The notes under the pieces: model-generated
The model's database searches: none
What the model was told of the DNA's origin: nothing
Seen by the model: only the letters and a program-made list of their open reading frames with translations
Shown: one piece after another, positions 1 to 4,609 of the stretch
How the letters are laid out: every line of letters begins with the position of its first letter
How positions within the stretch are numbered: position 1 is the first letter of the stretch
Position numbers and translations under genes: made by a program
Origin: Planctomycetaceae bacterium
GTDB lineage: Bacteria > Planctomycetota > Planctomycetia > Planctomycetales > Planctomycetaceae
NCBI GenBank assembly: GCA_003503535.1
Contig: DOCI01000112.1
Location: forward strand, 6,130-11,730
Reading direction: 5' to 3'
DNA length: 5,601 bases

Positions 1-58
1 CAATGATTGCGATCACGACCAGCAGTTCTATCAATGTAAATGCCTTACGGACGGGCAT
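1..58 (-). CDS. Type IV prepilin-like protein, N-terminus only (probable DUF1559 family)
   Basis: Only the first 19 codons lie in the window; the gene continues past the left edge. The visible protein is MPVRKAFTLIELLVVIAII. This is a type III (prepilin) signal: a short basic leader, a prepilin-peptidase site between A6 and F7, glutamate at +5 of the mature protein (E11), then a hydrophobic helix. The start at 58 is supported by a strong Shine-Dalgarno GAGGAGGAA (complement of 62-70) a few bases upstream. In planctomycetes this N-terminus usually belongs to DUF1559 proteins, a large family of pseudopilin-like surface or periplasmic proteins of unknown role; that assignment is an inference because the rest is missing. 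A pilin or a type II secretion pseudopilin (GspG/GspH) is also possible. It lies 56 nt downstream of the His-rich gene on the same strand, so co-transcription is likely. Confidence 0.85.
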   Translation of the reverse strand, partial: MPVRKAFTLIELLVVIAII

Positions 59-61
59 AAC

Positions 62-70
62 TTCCTCCTC
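62..70 (-). promoter_or_regulatory. Strong Shine-Dalgarno for the prepilin-like gene
   Basis: On the minus strand this reads GAGGAGGAA, three bases before the ATG at 58-56 (the core GGAGG is about 6 bases away). It fixes the start of the edge-truncated prepilin gene. It is much stronger than the ribosome sites of most other genes in this window. Confidence 0.75.
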
Positions 71-114
71 TGTCCGAATTAATCGGAAAAAATGAATGAA
101 ATGAATTCGTCTGA

Positions 115-693
115 TTAGACGGAAAAACTAAAATCAATCATTTCCGGAGGAGGCGTCGGCGGTGCTTCGTGCATCAGTGGACGCCATTGAGAATTGTCTG
201 GAATTAGCGAACCATTTCCGATGAGCACAGGAGAGTGGAGACGTGCATTTAACGGCAGCAGGTCAAACTTCAACAGGACCGACCAGGAAAGAAAATCTTC
301 AGATTCCCAGTAGGTCACTCCCAATGCTTTCTGGGCTTCAACAGTTTGGGGATCGATCGCGTGAGTGGTGGTGGCTACTTTGGATTTCTCAGAAGGTGAA
401 GGCAGTGCGAGCGTAAACACGTAACCGAATAATGAAAAGTGAGCATGCTCCTGGACGACTTCAGCTTTTTCATCAGTATGAGAATGAGTATGGCCATGAC
501 TGTGAGAATGTGAGTGGCTATGACCATGACTGTGCGAGTGCGAATGACCATGATTCTTATCGTTGCCGTGACCGTGCTGGTGCGGATGATCTCCATCTGT
601 ATGCGTATGCTGCCATATCGGGGAGGAAAAACTGATCCCCAGAATGACGAGCAGAAGCAGCGTCGTAACAAATAGTGAAGATTTCCGTTTCAT
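115..693 (-). CDS. Exported histidine-rich protein, probable metal binder
   Basis: This is a 192-residue protein of no family I can name. Residues 1-24 form a signal peptide or single membrane anchor (basic MKRK, then a Leu/Val/Ile-rich core). Residues 29-85 contain 21 histidines, mostly alternating as HSHSHSHG; residues 48-72 are almost pure His-Ser/Gly alternation. There are no cysteines. Residues 86-192 are a more ordinary segment with a hydrophobic stretch (FSLFGYVFTLALP, about 86-98) and a proline-rich end (APPTPPPE). Alternating His tracts of this kind are known to bind Zn, Ni, Co or Cu loosely in transporters and metallochaperones, so a periplasmic metal buffer or sensor is plausible, but the specific metal and role are inferred. 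No clear Shine-Dalgarno precedes the ATG at 693. Downstream on the same strand is the prepilin-like gene, 56 nt away. The plus-strand neighbour at 903 is divergent. Confidence 0.85.
   Translation of the reverse strand: MKRKSSLFVTTLLLLVILGISFSSPIWQHTHTDGDHPHQHGHGNDKNHGHSHSHSHGHSHSHSHSHGHTHSHTDEKAEVVQEHAHFSLFGYVFTLALPSPSEKSKVATTTHAIDPQTVEAQKALGVTYWESEDFLSWSVLLKFDLLPLNARLHSPVLIGNGSLIPDNSQWRPLMHEAPPTPPPEMIDFSFSV
489..548 (-). repeat. 30-nt imperfect tandem repeat encoding the His tract
   Basis: Two adjacent 30-nt copies (489-518 and 519-548) agree at about 24 of 30 positions when aligned by eye. Each encodes ten residues of the His-Ser/Gly tract. The flanking His codons look like further decayed copies. 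The repeat suggests that the tract grew by slippage or unequal exchange and may differ in length between strains. Confidence 0.6.
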
Positions 694-866
694 ATCGTCA
701 AACGGGCTAAACCTGAAGTTGGAAGGTGGTTGTCTTTGGCAGGAGGTTGCTCAGGCCTGATTTCTGGAGCGATCCCACGAGCTGTACAAAAAGTGTTTGC
801 GTTTCAGGGAGTCTCCAGATAGTTTGGAGTTTCTCTATTATGCGCATCATGAAAACTGATGACCAG

Positions 867-890
867 TCAGTTACGAAATCAGTTACAAAA
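867..890 (+). repeat. 12-bp tandem direct repeat just before a ribosome site
   Basis: TCAGTTACGAAA (867-878) is followed directly by TCAGTTACAAAA (879-890), 11 of 12 identical. The second copy runs into the AAAAGGA Shine-Dalgarno (887-893) of the gene at 903. The first TCAGTT can also pair with AACTGA at 854-859 across a 7-nt loop. It could be a protein-binding direct repeat in the leader or simply a small duplication. Confidence 0.6.
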
Positions 891-893
891 GGA
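887..893 (+). promoter_or_regulatory. Shine-Dalgarno that decides the start at 903
   Basis: AAAAGGA ends nine bases before the ATG at 903. Together with the signal peptide that begins exactly there (MSLFKLPSLMVLFSLLVL), it argues for this start over upstream in-frame ATGs at 726, 840 and 849, none of which has a comparable site. Confidence 0.65.
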
Positions 894-902
894 ATTAACT
901 CG

Positions 903-2297
903 ATGAGTTTATTCAAGCTTCCATCCCTGATGGTCTTATTCAGCCTGCTCGTTCTCACTCCATTTATCCACGCTCAGGAAGGCGATCCATTTGGGGGGAG
1001 TGATCCGTTTGGAGGAAATCAACCAGATCCTGTCACAGATCCCTTTGGCACTCCAATTGAAAAGCCGGACGATTCACTTCTGGAGGAATTGGCGGAGGAG
1101 ATGAAAGCTGAGGAAGCCAAAAGAAAAAAAGAGATTGAGGAGCGGACAAAATCTTTCAAGGAACGAGAGGAAAATATCAAGAAGCGAGTCGAAGAAGACA
1201 AAAAGCAGGTTGAGACTCTACTCGATAAGCTTCAACCACTGCTCTCTGAGAAAGAGCTCAATGAGATCGCAAAACAAATGTATCAAGCGGTCGATCGTCG
1301 AACTGAGCTAGAGCATGATATTCTTGATGAACAGCTTCAGCAAATGCAGATAAGAGATCATTTCGACGCTCGACTCTCTGACATGCATGAGGACCGGCAG
1401 GAAATCCTGGAGGAGTTGGATCGGCTAAAAGACCAATTGGGTTCCGTCGAGAGGTTCGCATATGAATCGGACCAGCATCTGATCGAAATTCAAAAGTGGT
1501 TTGCCCATGCGATTCAATCGATTGATGAGCCGGAGTTGCAGAACTGGGTTTTGTCTCGATTGAAAGCCAATCCAAAAGTGACTCAGGCGATGACAGATTT
1601 GCCCGAACCACGCGATGACATCGAACTATTGACCCAGCCGCGACATCTGGAGAATGCCTTGAAGGAGATGGCCAAGAATAGCGGCACACCGCTGAGCAAA
1701 ACGGCACGGGAAATTGTGCATCTGATCGATCCTGCTTTTTATCGCTACGAAAGTCGACCGGCCATTTCGACATCTCGCTGGCCGATCGTTTCTGAGAAAG
1801 ATCGGAATCGCGAGCAGGAGATTCTCAATCTGCTCGATGAACGCAGCGAGTTTGCTTTTTATGAGATTCCTTTGGATGAGTTTTGTGAGTTTCTTCAGGA
1901 TCTTTATGAAATACCAGTTGTATTCGACAACGCTGCGACACAAGAGTTAACGAAACAGGGAGACGCGATCATCGATAATCTGGTTGAGGAAATTTCGTTA
2001 CGAGCCTCGCTGGAAAAAGTCTTGCCGACTTTTCAACTGACGTATCAAGTCCGCGATGAAGCACTCATTATCACCACTCTCGAACATGCTAAGAGCAATC
2101 CTGTTCGAAGGCTCTATAATGTTTCCGAAGTCACCGAAAAGGAGAATTCGGAAAATCTTGTCCAGACATTACAGGAAGCGTTAGGCTCGAAAGATCTCAA
2201 AATCATTCGCACAGGCAACAAATTGATCGTCGTCGGCAGTGAACAGGAACAGTTCGAGCTTTCGAAATTGTTGACACTGCTTTACCTTTCCGAATGA
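903..2297 (+). CDS. Exported coiled-coil protein with secretin N0/N1-like C-terminal region
   Basis: This is a 464-residue protein from the start at 903. Residues 1-24 are a Sec signal peptide with probable cleavage at IHA|Q. Residues 28-50 are a low-complexity linker with DPFGG twice and DPFGT once. Residues 57-200 are highly charged and helical (Glu/Lys/Arg-rich, few Pro/Gly until about 180), consistent with a long coiled coil. Residues 205-300 are a helical segment with no match I know. Residues 318-395 (FAFYEIPLDEFCEFLQDLY, then SLRASLEKVLPTFQLTYQV and ALIITT) resemble the STN/N0 domain of secretins and TonB receptors. Residues 402-462 (RRLYNVSEV, LVQTLQEAL, KLIVVGSEQEQFELSKLLTLL) resemble a secretin N1 domain. 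No secretin channel domain follows, so it is not a complete secretin. A periplasmic scaffold or partner of a secretion or pilus system is possible. It is monocistronic or at the head of a loose unit; the next gene is 102 bp away. Confidence 0.85.
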   Translation: MSLFKLPSLMVLFSLLVLTPFIHAQEGDPFGGSDPFGGNQPDPVTDPFGTPIEKPDDSLLEELAEEMKAEEAKRKKEIEERTKSFKEREENIKKRVEEDKKQVETLLDKLQPLLSEKELNEIAKQMYQAVDRRTELEHDILDEQLQQMQIRDHFDARLSDMHEDRQEILEELDRLKDQLGSVERFAYESDQHLIEIQKWFAHAIQSIDEPELQNWVLSRLKANPKVTQAMTDLPEPRDDIELLTQPRHLENALKEMAKNSGTPLSKTAREIVHLIDPAFYRYESRPAISTSRWPIVSEKDRNREQEILNLLDERSEFAFYEIPLDEFCEFLQDLYEIPVVFDNAATQELTKQGDAIIDNLVEEISLRASLEKVLPTFQLTYQVRDEALIITTLEHAKSNPVRRLYNVSEVTEKENSENLVQTLQEALGSKDLKIIRTGNKLIVVGSEQEQFELSKLLTLLYLSE

Positions 2298-2336
2298 TAC
2301 TTGAGTAACCAGATCAGTGAGTGTTTGTGGTTCGAC

Positions 2337-2376
2337 TCCTGAATTTTCGCTATAAAGTGTTATTGAGAATTCAGGA
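2337..2376 (+). promoter_or_regulatory. 12-bp dyad flanking a TATAAA hexamer, upstream of the adenosyltransferase gene
   Basis: Arms 2337-2348 (TCCTGAATTTTC) and 2365-2376 (GAGAATTCAGGA) pair over 12 positions with one G-U wobble. The 16-base loop contains ATAA (2352-2355) and TTAT (2360-2363), which can extend the stem. The loop also contains TATAAA (2351-2356), a good -10 hexamer, though no good -35 box lies at 16-18 bp. No T-run follows on either strand, so it is a poor intrinsic terminator. It sits 40 nt after the upstream stop and 23 nt before the ATG at 2400. It could be an operator, a leader hairpin, or a transcript 3' end processed by other means. Confidence 0.6.
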
Positions 2377-2399
2377 CACAGAAATAGAACTGCAAGAAT

Positions 2400-2969
2400 A
2401 TGGTCCATCTGGATAACATTACCACTAAAACTGGCGACGCAGGAACAACCCGACTTGGAGATGGCACGGAAGTCACCAAGTTCGATCCTCGCATTGAATG
2501 CCTTGGTTCACTAGATGAGTTGAATGCGCATCTCGGTCTGGCATTGTCTGGTCCTGTGCCTGCCACTTATTACGACTGGATTCGACAGATCCAGAATGAT
2601 CTGTTCGATCTGGGAGCAGAATTGTGCGTTCCTGCGGATTCCGAAATCCAAATTCCGCCGCGAATCACCAATCATCAGGTGAAACGACTCGAAAACTGGC
2701 TGGGCAAACTTCATAAGAAACTGCCTGCTCTTTCGAGTTTTATCCTGCCCGGCGGGGCCCCCTTACCAGCATCGCTGCATCTGGCACGCACCGTTTGCCG
2801 ACGAGCAGAGCGCGATCTCTGGAAACTGGCCGATAACGAAACCGTTTCTGAGCAGGGAATGATTTATATGAATCGACTTTCCGATCTCCTCTTTCAACTG
2901 GCCCGTATCACAGAAGATCCCGAGAACCCAGCTCCTTTGTGGACGCCGGTTAAGAAGGCGGAAGGATGA
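2400..2969 (+). CDS. Cob(I)alamin adenosyltransferase, PduO/MMAB type
   Basis: This 189-residue cytoplasmic enzyme transfers the adenosyl group of ATP to cob(I)alamin to make adenosylcobalamin, the cofactor of enzymes such as methylmalonyl-CoA mutase. Family marks are in order: the N-terminal ATP-binding TKTGDAGTTRLGDG (9-22), SLDELNAHLG (37-46), LPGGAPLPASLHLARTVCRRAER (116-138, with the conserved Arg/Glu residues of the active-site helix), and YMNRLSDLLFQLAR (156-169). The length is normal for a single-domain PduO-type protein. The start is well placed, since TKTGD usually begins about eight to ten residues in. The ribosome site is weak. No cobalamin riboswitch is visible upstream and no other B12 gene is in the window. 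The symbol could be pduO, cobO or mmab in different annotations, so none is given. The end carries a 14-bp duplication. Confidence 0.95.
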   Translation: MVHLDNITTKTGDAGTTRLGDGTEVTKFDPRIECLGSLDELNAHLGLALSGPVPATYYDWIRQIQNDLFDLGAELCVPADSEIQIPPRITNHQVKRLENWLGKLHKKLPALSSFILPGGAPLPASLHLARTVCRRAERDLWKLADNETVSEQGMIYMNRLSDLLFQLARITEDPENPAPLWTPVKKAEG

Positions 2970-2977
2970 AGGCGGAA
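2954..2977 (+). repeat. 14-bp partial tandem duplication across a stop codon
   Basis: GAAGGCGGAA occurs at 2954-2963 and again at 2968-2977, a 14-nt period that spans the TGA at 2967-2969. Removing one unit would make the adenosyltransferase end in ...KKAE followed by TAA, so the present TGA appears to come from the duplication, with the TAA at 2978-2980 probably being the older stop. Confidence 0.55.
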
Positions 2978-3114
2978 TAAATCGGGTCTAGGTATTCGGG
3001 TTTCGAAAATACATTTAAATTTCGTAGTCTAATTAATCATCCACTGGCCACTGGCCACTGGCCTCTCAACACTGGCCACTCTAACCACTCACCTCTAACC
3101 CCTAATCTCTCCCT
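2970..3114. other. Intergenic region with AT-rich part and C-rich, purine-poor leader
   Basis: The first part (about 2995-3040) is AT-rich and may hold a promoter (TAATTA at 3030-3035 or TCTAAT at 3028-3033), but no credible -35 box matches. From 3041 to the ATG at 3115 the plus strand is rich in C and T with very few G, apart from the ACTGGCC heptamers. No terminator for the adenosyltransferase gene is visible. Confidence 0.45.
3043..3077 (+). repeat. Heptanucleotide tandem repeat (ACTGGCC)3 plus one separated copy
   Basis: Three perfect ACTGGCC units run from 3043 to 3063, preceded by CC, and a fourth unit lies at 3071-3077 after a seven-base spacer. Shorter ACCACT/ACCTCT words follow to about 3114 and may be decayed copies. 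Each junction contains TGGCCA, a 6-bp palindrome. The array is intergenic, so its copy number can change without affecting a protein. Confidence 0.8.
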
Positions 3115-3522
3115 ATGTCCTGGTACAAAGACGGTTTGAAATTTGAATGCACACAGTGTGGGAATTGCTGCACGGGTGGGCCGGGAGCAGTATGGGTTTC
3201 TGAGGAAGAAATTCAGGCGATCGCCGAGTACCTGGAGAAACCGATTGGCGAAATACGCCTCATGCACACTCGGCCATTGCGGGGGCAGAAATCGTTGACG
3301 GAGTTTGCCAATGGTGACTGCACGTTTTTCGATAGCCGGGCCCGCAAAGGTACGATTTATCCGGTTCGTCCCGTCCAGTGTCGAACCTGGCCTTTCTGGC
3401 GCTCTCATTTGACCGATGAAAAAACCTGGAACGATCTGCAGCAAGATTGCCCCGGTATCAATAAAGGAGATCTCGTTCAACTGGAAGTGATTGAAGCCCG
3501 GGCAGCCGAGCGTGAGTTGTAG
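3115..3522 (+). CDS. YkgJ-family cysteine-cluster protein (CxxCxxCC)
   Basis: This 135-residue protein is a member of the zinc/iron-chelating CxxCxxCC family (YkgJ, formerly UPF0153). The hallmark cluster is CTQCGNCC (Cys12, 15, 18, 19), followed by GGPG and a hydrophobic strand. Further conserved Cys residues are C69 (NGDCTFFD), C89 in YPVRPVQCRTWPFW and C112 (QQDCPGI). This spacing is the normal pattern and the length is typical. The family is thought to bind a metal or Fe-S cluster through these cysteines, but its biological role is not established. No signal peptide is seen, so it is cytoplasmic. The ATG at 3115 has no Shine-Dalgarno; the preceding bases are a pyrimidine tract. The next gene starts 102 nt downstream but has its own promoter candidate. 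Confidence 0.93.
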   Translation: MSWYKDGLKFECTQCGNCCTGGPGAVWVSEEEIQAIAEYLEKPIGEIRLMHTRPLRGQKSLTEFANGDCTFFDSRARKGTIYPVRPVQCRTWPFWRSHLTDEKTWNDLQQDCPGINKGDLVQLEVIEARAAEREL

Positions 3523-3548
3523 GTCAAATCCAACGCTAGTGGATTGTC

Positions 3549-3574
3549 ATTTCTCGCAATTTCCAAAGAGAAAT
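3549..3574. promoter_or_regulatory. 7-bp dyad beside a -10 box, candidate operator
   Basis: ATTTCTC (3549-3555) and GAGAAAT (3568-3574) are perfect inverted repeats separated by 12 bases. The dyad covers the presumed -35 region and ends two bases before the TATAAT at 3577. This is a typical position for a repressor site, but no regulator is identified. Confidence 0.4.
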
Positions 3575-3582
3575 CGTATAAT
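3554..3582 (+). promoter_or_regulatory. Candidate sigma-70-type promoter of the TIM-barrel gene
   Basis: A perfect -10 hexamer TATAAT lies at 3577-3582. At 17-bp spacing the -35 position (3554-3559) reads TCGCAA, a weak match. Transcription would start near 3589, giving a leader of about 36 nt before the ATG at 3625, with a modest AGG ribosome site at 3612-3614. Confidence 0.5.
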
Positions 3583-3624
3583 GAAAATCAGTTTTATTAA
3601 CGAACAGAAACAGGTACTTGATTT

Positions 3625-4527
3625 ATGAACGCACCATTCTCCCGACGCTCATTTCTGGCAACGTCCGCAACAGCAGCTGGATTGTTCCTGACAAATCCAG
3701 GGCTGGCGATAGAACCATTTGCACGTCAACTGCCGGGACCGATGAAGTTGTCGCTGGCGGCGTATTCCTTTCGCAAAGAACTGACGGCCCAGAAAGGCAA
3801 ACCTGCAGAAATGACTCTTTTCGATCTCGTCGATTACTGCCGAGATCAGGATGTGCCCGGCGTTGAGCTGACGTCTTATTACTTCCCCTCAGATTTTGAT
3901 GATGCCTATCTGCTCGATTTAAAACAACATTGCCATACTGCTGGCATCAGCATTTCTGGCGGTGCGATTCGCAACGACTTTTGTGTCGAGCCTGCAAAAT
4001 TGCAGCCACAACTCGATGAAGTGGAAAAGTGGATCAAAGCCTATGCCACATTAGGAGCCCCCGCCATTCGGATATTCGCGGGCAAAGTGCAGAAGGGTTC
4101 GACGACTGAAGAAGCGATCCAGCGATGTGCTACCGCCTGCAACACCGCTTGCGAAATTGCTGCACAACACGGTGTATTTCTGGCACTCGAAAACCATGGA
4201 GGAATCACAGCTTCTCCCGAAGATATGCTGAAGATCGTCAAGCAGGTCGAGTCTCCCTGGTTTGGTGTCAATTTCGACTCCGGCAACTTCAGAAACTTCG
4301 ACAATGTGTATGCAGAACTGGCTAAAATTGCTCCCTATGCGGTGAACGCTCAAGTGAAAGTTGAAATTTGGCAGAACGATCACAAAGTCCCCGCCGATTT
4401 GAGTAAGATCGTTAATGTCCTCAAAGAAGCCAATTACGGTGGCTGGGTCGCTCTGGAATACGAAGCCGCAGAGCCTCCAAAAGAAGCGATTCCCGTTTGG
4501 CTGATTCAGCTGAAAACGTTGCTTTAA
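3625..4527 (+). CDS. Tat-exported sugar phosphate isomerase/epimerase-like TIM barrel
   Basis: This 300-residue protein has a twin-arginine signal, SRRSFLATSATAAG (6-19), a hydrophobic core to about 28 and then mature protein, so it is predicted to be folded in the cytoplasm and exported. From about residue 40 it matches the xylose-isomerase-like/AP-endonuclease-2 TIM-barrel family: KLSLAAYSFR (41-50), GVELTSYYFP (79-88), ALENHGG (187-193), FGVNFDSGN (213-221), VKVEIW (244-249) and GGWVALEYE (272-280). By family spacing the metal ligands would be E189, D218, position 243 and E278. Position 243 is Gln, where many members have His. The family includes inositol and ketose epimerases and isomerases; the substrate here cannot be told. 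A Gfo/Idh/MocA oxidoreductase gene lies nearby on the other strand, a common association in planctomycetes. A terminator follows. Confidence 0.9.
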   Translation: MNAPFSRRSFLATSATAAGLFLTNPGLAIEPFARQLPGPMKLSLAAYSFRKELTAQKGKPAEMTLFDLVDYCRDQDVPGVELTSYYFPSDFDDAYLLDLKQHCHTAGISISGGAIRNDFCVEPAKLQPQLDEVEKWIKAYATLGAPAIRIFAGKVQKGSTTEEAIQRCATACNTACEIAAQHGVFLALENHGGITASPEDMLKIVKQVESPWFGVNFDSGNFRNFDNVYAELAKIAPYAVNAQVKVEIWQNDHKVPADLSKIVNVLKEANYGGWVALEYEAAEPPKEAIPVWLIQLKTLL

Positions 4528-4566
4528 TCAGTCTGACATAGAAACTGAAAATATTAATTGTGTGCC

Positions 4567-4593
4567 ACTGCTGGCTTGCCCAGCAGTTTTTTT
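4567..4593 (+). terminator. Intrinsic terminator after the TIM-barrel gene
   Basis: ACTGCTGG (4567-4574) pairs perfectly with CCAGCAGT (4580-4587) across a five-base loop, followed by a run of T to 4593. It lies 39 nt after the plus-strand stop. On the minus strand the same hairpin lies 16 nt after the stop of the convergent gene but lacks a T-run, so termination there would be weaker. Confidence 0.9.
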
Positions 4594-4609
4594 ATAACCA
4601 ACGCGTCAT

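Larger units (their letters stand above)
694..902. promoter_or_regulatory. Divergent intergenic region, promoters not resolved
   Basis: This 209-bp region separates the divergent His-rich gene (minus) and the coiled-coil gene (plus), so it should hold both promoters. I see only weak sigma-70-like candidates. One is TATTAT at 836-841 with no good -35 box. The other is TTGCGT (797-802) with TAGTTT (820-825) at 17-bp spacing. I see no convincing Zur-like or Fur-like palindrome. The plus-strand reading frame stays open through this region back to 726, but the signal peptide and ribosome site place the real start at 903. A 12-bp direct repeat lies at 867-890. Confidence 0.4.

Noticed and set aside
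108..121. Hairpin CGTCT/AGACG across the stop codon of the His-rich gene
   Set aside because: A 5-bp stem with no T-run on the minus strand; likely chance.
375..671. Minus-strand open frame of 98 codons, and a plus-strand open frame at 432-635, inside the His-rich gene
   Set aside because: Both are out-of-frame shadows of the repetitive His codons. The 115-693 frame has the signal peptide and sensible composition.
694..760. Zur- or Fur-type box in front of the His-rich gene
   Set aside because: No AT-rich palindrome of the expected form is visible on either strand.
726..902. Upstream in-frame extension of the coiled-coil protein (starts at 726, 840 or 849)
   Set aside because: The signal peptide begins at 903 with its own Shine-Dalgarno; the extension would bury it and has unremarkable sequence.
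1258..1943. Long minus-strand open frames opposite the coiled-coil gene (1258-1773, 1626-1943)
   Set aside because: They lie antisense to a well-supported gene, have no recognisable domain, and their composition mirrors the sense codons.
2298..2399. Possible cobalamin riboswitch before the adenosyltransferase gene
   Set aside because: The gap is only 102 nt and shows no B12-box or the multi-stem core; only the simple dyad is present.
3041..3080. CRISPR-like array
   Set aside because: The units are only 7 nt, directly adjacent, with no spacers and no cas genes nearby.
3527..3545. Terminator after the YkgJ-type gene (AATCCA/TGGATT hairpin)
   Set aside because: The stem is 6 bp and AT-containing, with a 7-base loop and no T-run.
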